Notes: generated by a model not told the origin, from the sequence alone. A DNA stretch of 64,000 nt from Delphinapterus leucas (GCF_002288925.2 NW_022097999.1:16237285-16301284), one strand, 5' to 3'. Counted from the first letter of the stretch, positions 11,290-23,329 are shown. Program-made: numbers and translations.

Positions 11290-12270
11290 CTATTGCTAAT
11301 TATATAAAACCTGGAACACAAATCTAGTCACGTCTCCCCATTGCCACCACCTGGGGCTACCAGCATTCATCTCCCACAAGAACTACTGCAACAGCCTTCT
11401 AACTACTTCACCTGCTCCCTTTTTTTAAAAAAATTAATTTTTTTATTTTTATTTTTGGCTGCATTGGGTCTTTGTTGCTGTGCACGGGCTTTTCTCTAGT
11501 TGCGGCGCGCAGGCTTCTCATTGGGTGGCTTCTCTTGCTGCAGAGCACGGGCTCTAGGCACGCAGGCTTCAGCAGTTGTGGCACTCGGGCTCAGTAGTTG
11601 TGGCTCGCAGGCTCTAGAGCGCAGGCTCAGTAGTTGTGGCACACGGGCTTAGTGGCTCCATGGCATGTGGGATCTTCCCCGAGCAGGGCTCAAACCTGTG
11701 TCCCCAGCATTGGCAGGTGGATTGTTAACCACTGCAACACCAGGGAAGCCCCTTAATCCCTTTCTTATACCTCTCCAACTCATTCTTGGCACTGCAGCCA
11801 AAGTGACCACTCCATTGGGCAGATCTGACATCACTTCCCTGCCCAAAATCTGTCAGTCATTTCCCACTGCCCTTATTCTTTACAAGGTCTTCCATGAGCT
11901 GACCTCACCTCTCATCACTTTCCCCCTACCACCCACTGCCCTAGTCATGCTGAATTTTTTCCAGTTCCTACAACGTAACATGCTCTCTTTTCACAAATGG
12001 TGTTCCCTCTACTCCCAATTTCACATCCCCCGCTTTCTCTCTCCCATCCTTGACATATTCACTTGAACATCTCCTCTCCCTTAAGCTTTCCTTGACCTCT
12101 AGACTAGCAGGCTCTCATAGCTCACTGGCCCCATGGTACTCTGTACCTCCCCTGCATGACATTCATCATATAGGTTTCCATAAGGGTCTGGGTCACCACA
12201 GTCTAAGTGCTAGCACGGTGCCTGGCAAAAAGTAGATGATGAATGAGGTTTTGTGAGATAAGTGAATGAG
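11290..12270 (+). repeat. L2 LINE relic, split by a SINE
   Basis: Pyrimidine-rich L2 3' sequence lies on both sides of the SINE at 11421-11751. Examples are 'aactactgcaacagcctt', 'cttccatgagctgacctcacc' and the terminal 'tgcctggcaaaaagtagatgatgaatg'. The open frame at 11665-12066 is chance within this repeat. Confidence 0.8.
11421..11751 (-). repeat. CHR-type SINE (long form), antisense
   Basis: It reads as the reverse complement of the long form: a T-rich tail, 'ttggctgcattgggtctttg', then 'accagggaagcccc' at the right end. Confidence 0.95.
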
Positions 12271-13000
12271 TAAAAGGAGATTATGAATGGAAAACTAGCC
12301 TCTTGTGACACTCCCCACTGCTTTACCCACTTTTTTAGAAATAACACCCAATCACCTACCGTACACAACCCCACCTATTCTTCAGCCCCTCTCAACATCA
12401 AGAATCAGTGATCTAAAATAAAATTTAAGAAATTTCAGAGAGAAGTTTAACTTAGTTTATGATGAATCTACAGATACACATTTTCAAAGGACAGTTCTCT
12501 GTTCTTGTCATTAAGATTGGCTTCTTCAATTAACGCTCGGGTCTCAGATTCCACTTTGCCATGGAGCAAGTGGATAACTTAAGGTTGTTTTCAACAATAC
12601 ACAGAAAAAAGCTACAGGTATTGCCCATGCATAACCCAGTGGCCTCAGGTATTACCCACAACCCTATGGGTTCTGAGAGTAATTTATGACAGCCAGGGCC
12701 AGAACTGAGGTAGAGGAAGGAGAGAAGGGAGGGGGGGGAAAAGGAGATTCAAAAAGGCTTATGTTTTCATATATAAATATAACACCAGAAACCAAATTTG
12801 CAAGCCTTTGCGAAGATGGAAACTGACAACTATAAAGAATATCCCAACTTGGCATCCAGAAGTGTCTAGCTTGTTACAGATTATATAAAATACTGGCAAC
12901 TGACCAGGGCTCAGCTTCCAGATTTTATAAAGTCAACAAAAATGCTTCTGTTTGTGTAGGTTAAAAATATTCTACTCTTTTTGTCCTCAACTTGCTAGGA
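12271..13000. other. Unassigned intronic sequence with a purine tract
   Basis: A purine-only tract with a G-run lies at about 12707-12750. I see nothing else. Confidence 0.4.
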
Positions 13001-14260
13001 ACAGATATTTTTAGTAAGAACCCAATCAACCTTATCAAAATCAAACATCAAAAATAGACTAGAGGAACACTGGAAGCACGCATGCTATTTTTAGCTCTTC
13101 TCTCTATTCTCTGCCACTACCCACCAAATTCTGACTGCAGAGCCCATGCATAAGAGCTTAAGTTATTCCAAGCAGGTTCCTTCTCCTGACCCTTCCCTCC
13201 CCACCCGTCCCCCAACACCTGAATGCTGAAAACACTCGATTGATTAAAGATTAATACTGCCGCAAACCACGACAGCTGCCGTTCCTCTGAGTGCTTTTGC
13301 GGGGTGGGGAGAATAGAAAATGACAGAGAGCTTGCATCAGTATTCCTCTTGGGGATCTATTACAGGGAAAGAAAATTGCTATTTCAATCCCCTTTTGTTG
13401 CTAAAAATAGCAGTCTCAATTGACTCAGGCAAACAGGGAACAGGCTTAGCCAGGCTGAATTTAGAAACCACTGAAGTCCTAACAGCAAATGCTAAAGTAG
13501 TCTAACACATGCCAGCTCATATTTAACAAAGAACAAAGAAGAGAGGCATGCAGCCTGCAAGTTAATAAAACAGCAGCAACTTCCTGCATTTTTATTAAAG
13601 AGAAGCAGTGAAAGTGATGCAAAATAAAGACAACTACAACTTGTTCTCATCATATTTTATTAAAGAATTTTTACAGGAAAAACAATCAGATTACGCATCA
13701 AGCTTGATACTGTGGGCATTTCCCACAACTTCACGGCTGGGGGAAGTACACACCTCTTCTCAAGTACAGCATACTACTATAGAAAGAAAAGGGTCAGTTT
13801 ACAAACATGCTATCCCAGTACTGCATAGGCCCCTCTCCCACTACGTCCTCTTGGGTTCCCTACTGAACCTCTCTCTTAACCTTCCCTCCTTTTCCCTTGA
13901 CCCAACCAAATGGGGCAGACAGTTATAATCTGCCACTTCAAAAACTAACAAACAAAAGCAAAACAGAACAAGACAACATTCAAAGCACCCAGAGGTTTAG
14001 AACAGAGAAAAGGAAGAAACTGCAAAAAGTAGGATCCACTTAAGGCAGCTAATCCCCTGGGCCCATTTCCAGGCAAGGCCGAGTAATAACATTCTGGCGG
14101 CACCAAAACCCAAAAATATCTCCTGCCTGATTCTTTCACTTTACTTGGTTAACTGAAAACCTTGGCAGAAAATGATTCATTTCAGTGAATGCCACATCCT
14201 CTTTAAAATGCAAACCCTTGCACAAGAATTAAAAGGTTATCAATCCTTCTGCCTCTGCGT
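13000..14260. promoter_or_regulatory. Repeat-free intronic block with paired MEF2-like sites
   Basis: No interspersed repeat is visible over about 1.2 kb, unusual for this intron. Two perfect mirror-image MEF2-type sites occur: gctatttttagc (13084-13095) and gctaaaaatagc (13400-13411). A homeodomain-type cluster, gattgattaaagattaat, lies at about 13238-13255. This could be an intronic enhancer, but the evidence is motif content only. Confidence 0.3.
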
Positions 14261-14461
14261 GATTTAGTGGATTCAAACTGCTTTGTGGCTTCCTTTGGGA
14301 ATACCCAAAATGTGAGGGTAACACACAAGGGGCCTCCTGAGAGTAGGAATTCTGACTGGGAACAAAGAGGTTACTACTTCTGGATCACAGGCCTAGTAAG
14401 ACCCCACAGAGGAAAGCCTTTATTTAGGCTTTTGCCATTTAAGTACAAAGGGAGCATGTGA

Positions 14462-14720
14462 AGTGGTTAAGAACATGGGTGGTAAAATCAGACCAGCAAG
14501 GTTCCAAGTCCAGGTTCAAATGCAAACTCTGCCAACTATCAGGAGCTACTTAACCTCTACTGTCTCAGTTTCTTTATCTATAAAGTGAAGACAACACCAT
14601 CTGTCCCATAGAGGTACTGTAAAGACTCAATAAAATAATGTTAATAATAGTACTCACCATACTGGATTGTTTGAGAATTAAACAGCATAATGTATACAAT
14701 GTACTTAGCATGGAACTTAC
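14462..14720 (+). repeat. MIR SINE relic
   Basis: It shows the MIR pattern 'gtggttaagaacatgg...caaactctgccaactat...cctctactgtctcagtttctttatctata'. Confidence 0.85.
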
Positions 14721-14880
14721 CATATTATAAATTCTCAACAAATATTAGCAATAGATGAGGAATATTAGAAAGTGGAAGGGGTACAGAAAGGAAAATTAAG
14801 AAGCTACTAAAAGTACATCAAAAGTATATGCAACGAAAGAAAAAAATAGGTAGGTTGGACCTCATCAAAACTAAATTTGT

Positions 14881-15102
14881 GGGCTTCCCTGGTGGCGCAG
14901 TGGTTGAGAGTCCTCCTGCCGATGCAGGGGACGCAGGTTCGTGCCCCGGTCCGGGAGGATCCCACGTGCCACGGAGCGGCTGGGCCCGTGGGCCATGGCC
15001 GCTGGGCCTACGTGTCCGGAGCCTGTGCTCCACAGCAGGGGAGGCCACAACAGTGAGGGGCCCGTGTACCGCAAAAAAAAAAAAAAAAAATTAAAAAAAA
15101 AA
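14881..15102 (+). repeat. CHR-type SINE (short form)
   Basis: This is a full-length short form with the B box ggttcgtgcccc and a long A-rich tail. The target duplication aaaactaaatttgt / aaaactacatttgt lies at 14867-14880 and 15103-15116. Confidence 0.95.
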
Positions 15103-15463
15103 AAAACTACATTTGTTTGTACATCAAAGGACAATATCAAGAGAGTGAAAAGACAAACCAAAGAATGGGAGAAAATATTTGCAAATCATATATCTAATAA
15201 GGGACCAATATCCAAAATATATAAAGAATTTCTACAACTCAACAACAAAAAGACAACCCAATATTAAAATGGTCAAGACCTGCATAGATATTTATCCAAA
15301 AAAGATATACAAGTGGCTAACAAGCACATGAAAAAATGTTCAACATCATTAGGAAAACACAAGTTAAAACTACAATGACAAACTAGTTTGGCCATAATTT
15401 TTTTAAAAAAGAAAATGGAAAACAGCAAGTGTTGGTCAGGACGTACAGAAAGTGGAGTCCTTG

Positions 15464-15873
15464 GGGACTTCCCTGGTGGTGCAGTGATTAAGAATCCGCC
15501 TGCCAATGCAGGGGACACAGGTTCAATCCCTGGTCAGGGAAGATCCCACATGTCGCGGAGCAGCTAAGCCCATGTGTCACAACTACTGAGCCTGCACTCT
15601 AGAGCCCGAGAGCCACAACTACTGAGCCTGAAAGCCACAAGTACTGAAGCCTGCATGCCTAGAGCCCGTGCTCTGCAAAAACAGAAGCCACCACAATGAG
15701 AAGCCCGCACACCACAATGAAGAGTAGCCCCCGCTCTCCACAGCTAGAGAAAGCCCGCGCGCAGCAACACCCAACACAGCCAAAAATAAAGAAAGAAAGA
15801 AAGAAAGAAAAAGATCTAGCAGTAATTTTCTCTGCGTGATAGTGAAATTATGCAATTAAAAAAAAAAAAAGAA
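15464..15873 (+). repeat. CHR-type SINE (long form) with extra 3' sequence
   Basis: The SINE body runs from about 15464 to 15788 and ends in a GAAA microsatellite. Another 46 bases or so of unrelated sequence (about 15811-15857) and a second A-tail follow. The 17-base target duplication agaaagtggagtccttg encloses the whole unit (15447-15463 and 15874-15890). The extra segment therefore arrived with the SINE; see findings. Confidence 0.9.
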
Positions 15874-16699
15874 AGAAAGTGGAGTCCTTGTACATTGCTG
15901 GTAGGAAAGCAAGATGGTACAGCCACTGGGGAAAAACCATTTAGTGGCTCCTCAAAAAGATAAACGCAGATTTACCATGTGACCCATTAATTCCATTCCT
16001 AGGTATATACTCAAAAGAATTGAAAACCGCATTCAAACAGAAACTTGTACATTAATAGCCCAAAAGTTGAAACAACCCAAATGTCCATCGACTGATGAAT
16101 GGATAAACAAAATGTGGCATACCCATACAATGGAACATTACTCAGCCATAAAAAGGAATGAAGTACTGGCACATGTTACAATGTGGATGAACCTTAGGTA
16201 TAAACACTCTAAGTGAAAGAAGACAGATACGAAAGATCACACACTGTATGATCCCATTTACATGAAACATCCAGCACAGTATTAAATCCACAGAGAAGAA
16301 AGATTAGTGGTTGCCAGGAGCTGGGGAAAGAGGGATCAAGAGTGACTGCTTACTTGGTATGGTGTTTCCTTCGGGGTGAGAAAAATGTGTTGGCACTAGA
16401 TAGAAGTAATGGTTGCACAACACTGTGAATGTCCTAAATTCCACTGAACTGTGTACTTTAAAATGGTTAATGGTTAATTTTCTGTTATGAGAATTTTGCC
16501 TCAATTTTTAAAAGTCTCTTTTAAAAAAAGTTAGTAAAGATTAGCTTTTCACCAAGGGCTAGACCAAGAAAAGAAAAGAAATTGCTATTTCTCTTGCCCT
16601 ATGGTCCCCTGAATTCAGGAAGTAAGACTTCCATTAACACATCATTCAATTTACACAACAGAATGCAGAGGAACCTACATCTGGATTGCTCCCATGGGT

Positions 16700-17110
16700 A
16701 GAACAGCCCTTTTACATGTATCTGAATTTATGGAGGACCTACTCTGTGCCAAACACAGTAGCAAACACTTTACAGATAATTTAATTGTCCCAACACTCAA
16801 TTAGTAGCTACCCCAGCAACTATGCGAGGGTTATAGATAATAAGATCTTATTATAGTATCTAATTTTTATTTTGGGGGCCACACCATGCAGCTTGCGGGA
16901 TCTTAGTTCCCCAATCAGAGACTGAACCCGGGCCCCAGCAGTGGAAGCACCAAGTCCCAACCACTGAAGTGCCAGGGAATTCCCAATATCTAATTTTATA
17001 AATAAAGTAACCACCTCAGAAAGGTTAAGTGACTTGCCAATGGTCACAAATCGGATCCCCAGAACATGAACCCATTACGCAATAGGACACTGACTTATTA
17101 ACTTGAAAGT
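16700..17110 (-). repeat. MIR relic split by a SINE
   Basis: MIR-like sequence (antisense: 'gaccacctc...aaaggttaagtgacttgccaatggtcac') flanks the SINE at 16867-16985. The duplication tatctaatttt(t)a lies on both sides of the SINE. Confidence 0.7.
16867..16985 (-). repeat. tRNA-derived SINE ('gggaattccctggc' form), antisense
   Basis: This is the reverse complement of the form at 10288-10417. It ends 'gccagggaattccc' on its right side. Confidence 0.9.
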
Positions 17111-17550
17111 GCCTAAAACAGTCACATTTAGCAAGGATGCATGGCGCATACATAAATACTCCAAAGAGTTCCTTGCTCATTAATCTGACAATGCAGAATC
17201 CAACTTTATTTTTCATTATTCCTTTACCAGCCTCTTAACCCCAGCCAATTTGTCTGGTGTTTCCCAAATATAACATTCCAGGGAATGGGCACCATGTTGT
17301 GCTCAATACTGAGAAGGACGTTTCTCTTTACTCTCTACCCCCATTACCTTCCAGTAATCTGAACCTCTAAACTTTACAGACAACAACAATCATTAAGTCC
17401 AGCTGATTTAATCACATCCTAGCCTCTAGGATGTCAAAGCCTGACTAACCTGTTATTCGATGCTAAATACTGTTCACAAGTTCAAAATAACTGGAAGCAA
17501 AGAAACAGAACTGAAGTTCTCTTTTTATCTAGTTCTAATCCTAATGGTTA
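17111..17550. other. Unassigned intronic sequence
   Basis: No gene or repeat family was recognised. Confidence 0.35.
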
Positions 17551-17562
17551 ATTAGATCATGA

Positions 17563-17915
17563 GGGACTCCCCTGGTGGTGCAGTGGTTAAGAATCCACCT
17601 GCCAATGCAGGGGACATGGGTTTGAGCCCTGGTCTGGGAAGATCCCACATGCCACGGAGCAACTAAGCCCGTGCGCCACAACTTCTGAGCCTGCGCTCCA
17701 GAGCCCGCGAGCCACAACTACTGAGCCCGCGTGCCACAACTACTGAAGCCCACGCGCCTAGAGCCCGTGCTCTGCAACAAGAGAAGCCACCGCAATAAGA
17801 AGCCCACGCACCACAAGGAAGAGTAGCCCCCGCTCATGGCAACTAGAGAAAGCCAACACGCAGCAACGAAGACCCAACGCTGCCAAAAATATAAATAAAT
17901 AAATTTAAAAAAAAA
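17563..17915 (+). repeat. CHR-type SINE (long form, near full length)
   Basis: This is a complete long form ending in (aaat)n and an A-tail. The target duplication ttagatcatga lies at 17552-17562 and 17916-17926. Confidence 0.95.
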
Positions 17916-17940
17916 TTAGATCATGAAATAAGGCAAGGAA

Positions 17941-18052
17941 GGGAATTCCCTGGCAGTCCAATGGTTAGGACTCTGCACTTTCACTGTGGCCGACCCGGGT
18001 TCAATCCCTGGTCAAGGAACTAACATCCCACAGGCCGCACAGTGCGGCCAAA
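17941..18052 (+). repeat. tRNA-derived SINE ('gggaattccctggc' form)
   Basis: It begins gggaattccctggcagtcca and has the B box gggttcaatcccc-like. The target duplication gaaataaggcaaggaa / gaaataaggcaaagaa lies at 17925-17940 and 18053-18068. It starts only 15 bases after the downstream duplication of the previous SINE. Confidence 0.95.
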
Positions 18053-18068
18053 GAAATAAGGCAAAGAA

Positions 18069-18954
18069 AAAGAATGAGTTGATGGCATAGTTACAAGATT
18101 CTTATCTCTGATATGTTATGTAATCCTGGCTCCATTTTCTTCTTCACGTGGAGTAGGTAACATTCAAATGACAATTGTCCAGTCTATGTAATTGTTTTAT
18201 ATTCAACATAAACCATAACATTCCCTCTAAGCCTATGTAAGAAATTTACATCTCGTAAATGCCTACAGGCTTGAAGTTACTTCAGCAAGTCCAAACTGGA
18301 ACAGTCCTTTAGCTCAAAACAAGAAATAATTACTTCTTGACATATCTTATGATTTTATGCATTTAACTGGAAGAGTGATAACTAAATCAAACATTTCCTT
18401 AGCTAATAAACAGTATGAAAACACACTAGTAGGACAACAGTGTCTATTACATGAGTGTCCTTGAAATATATAATTCAGGCCTGATAAAAGTGGAAGAGTT
18501 ATAATGAGATCTACTTGGGAATTCCAATAATTAACTTCTTTTGAATGGTCTGAATTTATACACACCAAGGTAGATATATATACATATATATAAGGAGGGT
18601 ATAGTGTAGATTATTTGGTTTATTTCAACCAAACTCATCCAGTTTAAGCTCTTAACAATATTCTTCAGATAAGAAGTGGGTAAATTCCTCCAACAAAGAG
18701 ACCCCGGATTTTAGCCACTTTGACAAATAAGTCCCTCCCAACTAAAAAGCTATTCTGCTTTCAACTAGGTTTATCACAGTAACATTGCAATAAAGTCATA
18801 TTTTAAGCCAGAGTTTCCTAGTAAATAATTTCTTTTTCAAGGATCAAATACTTCCCTAGCCTAAACGTTCATGCTTCGGCCAAAGAAGCCTCACCACATC
18901 CGTAGGTACTTTACACCTAGAAGAAATCAAATTCATTCTGACTCAGGCCTGGTC
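18069..18954. other. Unassigned intronic sequence
   Basis: It contains a short (TA)n-like tract at about 18573-18592. No gene or repeat family was recognised. Confidence 0.35.
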
Positions 18955-18969
18955 AAGAACTTCAAAACA

Positions 18970-19014
18970 TTGTCCAGCAACTATACTTCAATAAAAAATA
19001 AAATAAGAATAAAA
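18970..19014 (+). repeat. 45-base L1 3'-end insertion
   Basis: It contains only the last bases of L1 ('caactatacttcaataaa') plus an A-rich tail. The perfect 15-base direct repeat aagaacttcaaaaca bounds it (18955-18969 and 19015-19029), so this is a severely 5'-truncated retrotransposition. Confidence 0.9.
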
Positions 19015-19414
19015 AAGAACTTCAAAACAGCTTCCCCAATAAACAATTTATGATATATATCTTGAAGATTGGCTAGTATCAACAACAAATTTGAGGAAGG
19101 AAATGAAGAATGCTAATCTATTCTCTCCAATAGTTTTTTTTTTTTTCTTATCCCTGAAAAGCCAAAACCATGGAAGCACGGAAGCACAGTTCTCTCCTAT
19201 CAGACAACATCTAGCTGAATCCTCTGTACTTTTTAAGAAAACCCAAGACTGCCAATGAAATTATGCTAAGCAACTTAACGACTATCACACTTTTCAAAAT
19301 GAACACTCAGTGAGATACATTTTCAACCTTATCTTTTTTAAAGGAGCTTCATATAACCCAACACCATGTTTCTCAGTTACAGAGATCATCTTCTATTGAT
19401 ATATTAAAAAGGAG

Positions 19415-19520
19415 TGAGTTGACTAGCAGTCAGGAAACCTTGGTTCTAGCCCTGGTTCTGCTAGCTCAGTGAACCTCGACCACTAATTAACATTTCTGAG
19501 CCTCAATTTCAGCATCTTTT
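19415..19520 (+). repeat. MIR relic
   Basis: It shows MIR core features: 'gtcaggaaaccttggttctagccctggttctgc' and 'tctgagcctcaatttc'. Confidence 0.8.
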
Positions 19521-19529
19521 TAAGTGTAG

Positions 19530-20580
19530 TCACATATTAAATGAATAGCCAAGACCCTATAGTTCCATGGCTATGATGAATACAAAGTCATGGTCATGAC
19601 TTCTTTCTCGCCTTTAATTATTGAAACAAACACACATCCACAAGTGTTAGAAACAGTACAGGTCAAGTCAGACCTGTGATTTATGATAATAAAATAGACC
19701 AGCTAGCTCATCTTTAGAAAGTCAAGAAAGAAAGAACATGAGTAACTGAATCAAAAACTCTTTTAACTGTTTTCAACTTTTCTTCCAAAAAAAGTCAACA
19801 AGAAAGGTAGAAAACTTGAGGCTTGTTTTATAACTTTATTTCACCTGTGAACCATTGGTGTTCTGGAGGTGGTAAAGATCAGTGAAATGATTTTCTGCTT
19901 GTTGCTTGAAGCCTGCTTTATTCAAGTTCATGGATAAGTCCTCGCTTAGATGCAGTGGTTAGGCAGCAAGCACAGCTGTCTGGGAGCATTATGGACCCAA
20001 AGGACACATACTCTCCTTTCTTCAAGAAGCTACCTCCTTCAAACATTAATTCTAACAAAAGGCTGATCTAAAATGCAATCTTATGTACTTTTCAGCAGTC
20101 CCATTTATTTACTTATACCTCTTTTTATTCCACAAAGGAACTGTGGCAACTCACTGGGCTCTAGTAAAAGTTCCACAGCTTTTTCGAATGTAAATTATTT
20201 AACAAAGTCTCACAGTCTGAACTAGAGCTGAAAAAGAGAAACAGTAAGGTCTCTGATGCCTGATGTTAAAGTTGTGTTGTTTACTGACCTACTCACCTAC
20301 CTTACAGGTATGCTGGAAGGAGTAATACCATCTATTTAATGTTTTGAAAACATCTTAAATTCCTCACAAGATTAGGATGCCTCACTGCTCAACTCATAAA
20401 TTTCAGTGTTCTACTAGATTCTAGTAGATGTACAGTAGCCCTTAATTGTACAGTTTTTCTTAATTGGTCATTGATCCTTAAGAAACAAGGGCACCTGAAG
20501 CAATTCTTTAAATGTCATGCCTTTCCATGCCATTTGCTGGCCCTTACTAACTTAACGCTCTATTGCCTTTCCTTTTTAGT
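19530..20580. other. Unassigned intronic sequence
   Basis: No gene or repeat family was recognised. Confidence 0.35.
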
Positions 20581-20589
20581 TTTTCAGAA

Positions 20590-21370
20590 TGAACATGACC
20601 TTTAAGATGCTGGTGTACCGCAGCATTGTTTGCAATAGCAAAATCGAAACCATTCAACAATAAGGGACCACTAAATAAATTACACAGAATATATAATTAA
20701 GACTATATATACTGTATATGGATATAGTAGATATACGGTATATAATTATGGTATATATAGCAATACATAGTATATCCATACACATGTATACTACACATAC
20801 TATATATAATACCTATATTATATATGATAGTATGTCAATACCATGGAAACACAATGCAGCCATCAAAAATTATAGCACCAAAGGACAGCTATTGGCAGTG
20901 AAAGGTGTCCATGATATATTGCTAACTGAAGACAAATTGGAGAAAAACCATGAGGAACAAAATTGACTGTATTTGTTTTAACGACATTTATTTCTCCTAA
21001 AGATCCTTAGTTGGAATTTCTAATGACCATTATCTAATGATGAGCCAAAAGAAGCTTATCAAAAACCTAGCTTATAAACAAGCCAATTCCCAGATGCAAT
21101 AGTAGGAATGACAAGTACGACTGCTATCTTTTATATAAAAAAAGATTTACACATACACATGTATGTGTATGTTTGTGTGTACGTTGGAAAAAGTCTAAAA
21201 GATCATACATGGACCAAGAAGTTGATGGTAGTTACCTCTAGGTAGAGGACTGTAAGTAATTTTTATTTTCTTCTTTTTACTTAGCTGCATTTTCTACTTT
21301 TTCTATAATAATTAAATGTATTTCTTACATAATGTTTTTTTAAAGTTTAAAATTCAAATAAAATTATATT
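20590..21370 (+). repeat. Old L1 (L1M/HAL1-like) relic with an AT-rich repeat
   Basis: Positions 20610-20700 resemble the L1 block 'gcagcattgtttgcaatagcaaaa'. A (TATA)-rich degenerate microsatellite follows at about 20700-20835. An old L1-type 3' UTR then extends to about 21360. Confidence 0.6.
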
Positions 21371-21868
21371 CTGTAAGTGCTAACTTAAACTGAATTACAC
21401 TATGGAAGTCCCTATGTGGTTATTGCCTCAGTGAGATGGTCTGTCCTAGAAATGAAACAAAATAAAGAGCTGAACCTATTCTACCACTCCTGGAGAAGTG
21501 GACAGCCATGCCCACTGTACTCTCACTGCTTCAATCCATCTCTCCTGACCTGAGACCCAGAGGTATAGTGGGGAAAACAAAAGAGAAACAGGACTGATCA
21601 AAGGCCAAAAAGGATAAGAGGGTATTGAGAGGGGAATTTTGTGGGTTTTCTACTGTTTTACCGTAATACCAAGTACTTGGAGAAAGACAGTTGTAAAATT
21701 CAGCATTAAGAGATGATGGTTTACTCTATGTGGGCAATTTATAGCAACAAAGTGCCTTATAATCCTGAGTTACTTTTCTAGCAAGCTAAAGATTCAAACA
21801 GACTCAAAGTTCCCACAAAGTTGTCTCTAAACTGGATCTTCCCTGGAGCCATCTACTCAGCTTTCATT

Positions 21869-21922
21869 TAAAGACAACAGAGCCAAAATAAAAACTAAAA
21901 AAAAATAAAGACAACAGAGCCA
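21869..21922. repeat. A-rich insertion inside a 17-base direct repeat
   Basis: The repeat taaagacaacagagcca occurs at 21869-21885 and 21906-21922. It encloses only 20 bases of A-rich sequence. This has the form of a tail-only L1-machinery insertion. Confidence 0.8.
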
Positions 21923-22900
21923 CTTTTAGTGAGCCAGCTGATAACATATAACATAAGAATAATTAAGGAAATAGTGAGGACTGCTGCAATATTTTACATT
22001 GAATCTGTTCCCTCTTGGCCTTTAAATAGGCTACGGTCTTCTCTGCATGTGCTACCTGACTACACAATTGTCACCTTCACTGAGAATAAACATGACATTG
22101 TATCATGACCGAGTCCTCCATGCAATGTATATATAAGTAAGTTTACCCTTTAGGTAATAACTGTGGTCTCATATTTATATACTGTATAAATAAAATCTGT
22201 TCTTTGAATTATTATGTAAAGCAAACTCCCCAATTAACTTAATAGAAGTCTTAAGGGTCTTTTTGGAATGTAAACATCCCGTCCTACTTTAGCTATTTTT
22301 GTAAATTTATATTCTCTTACACCAGGTTTCCTTAAGAGTGGACCACACCTGTATGCTGATGGATTGGCAGCTTCTAATTTGGAACAGAATGTATACAAGA
22401 AACCAGATGGAAATTTTAATAGACAGGCCATGTCATAACATTTGTTCTATAAGAGCTATTCAGATACTACCTAAATGTGCTTAATCTTGGAAACTCAGTC
22501 CTTTAGAAGGCCAACACTGAAGCTGCAAAAGTCCTTTTTCATTTAATTCAAGAGATAACCAAGAGAAAAACAAACAAAAAAGATACTCTCTCTATGAGCA
22601 AAGGATTCTAATGGTACCTGATGAGGAAAGTATATGCTTGAGGCTTACTTGTGGGAAGACTATCTGTGAAGTATAAGAGTTCTGGACCAAATCACATCGA
22701 CTGGTAAGCCGAGTGGTAGAGGTCAGGGATAGGAGTGTTTGTATGAGCCATCTCAGGCCCAACTCAGGCACTTGATTTCTCCTTCCTTCCTTTGCTCAGG
22801 ATTTAGGGATGCAACCTACTTACATTCCATTAGCATTACTCTCACCTACTTGATCCTCTGGACTAGAGAATGAGATGCCATCTCTCTGGCTGCCGCTTTC
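21923..22900. other. Unassigned intronic sequence
   Basis: No gene or repeat family was recognised. The minus-strand frame at 22234-22431 has no known relative that I can name. Confidence 0.35.
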
Positions 22901-23120
22901 CTTGTTCTCGAAGACAAATAACCCTGATCCAAGCTACTCAACTACCTCAATGCACCTGTCTATAAAATGGCAATAGCAATAGTACTTAACTCAGAGACTA
23001 GGATATGAATATGGATATCAAATCCTTACAACAGTTCCTGGCACGTAATTAGCATTATATGTGCTAATTATACGTGTCAGCCATTATGTTTCATTATTAT
23101 TACTGTTTAGAACAATGTTT
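22900..23120 (+). repeat. MIR relic
   Basis: It shows the MIR 3' pattern: 'ctgtctataaaatggcaatagcaatagtacttaactc'. Confidence 0.7.
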
Positions 23121-23329
23121 GACATAAAAGCACTATATACTAGTATCATTATTGGTGGTTGAAGTATCTGATTGCTAATTGTTATATAAAGCAAGAATAA
23201 TAACATTAACACAGAAGATTTTTTTAATTTAGAAAACTTACAAAAATCTTACATTCATGGTTCCTGACTACTTGATGACTAACACAGAAAGTCCATTTTG
23301 GGGATGGCCCTCCATCCTTCCTTACACTT

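Larger units (their letters stand above)
14820..16510 (+). repeat. L1 ORF2 3' end, split by two SINEs
   Basis: Three L1 pieces (about 14820-14880, 15117-15446 and 15891-16510) are collinear with ORF2 and the 3' UTR once the SINEs are removed. The conserved 'caatggaacattactcagccataaaaagg' type block is at about 16125-16157. The frame is broken. Confidence 0.85.

Noticed and set aside
20700..20835. Dense TATA-like sequence, considered as a promoter
   Set aside because: It is a degenerate AT microsatellite inside an old L1 relic, with no CpG or initiator context.
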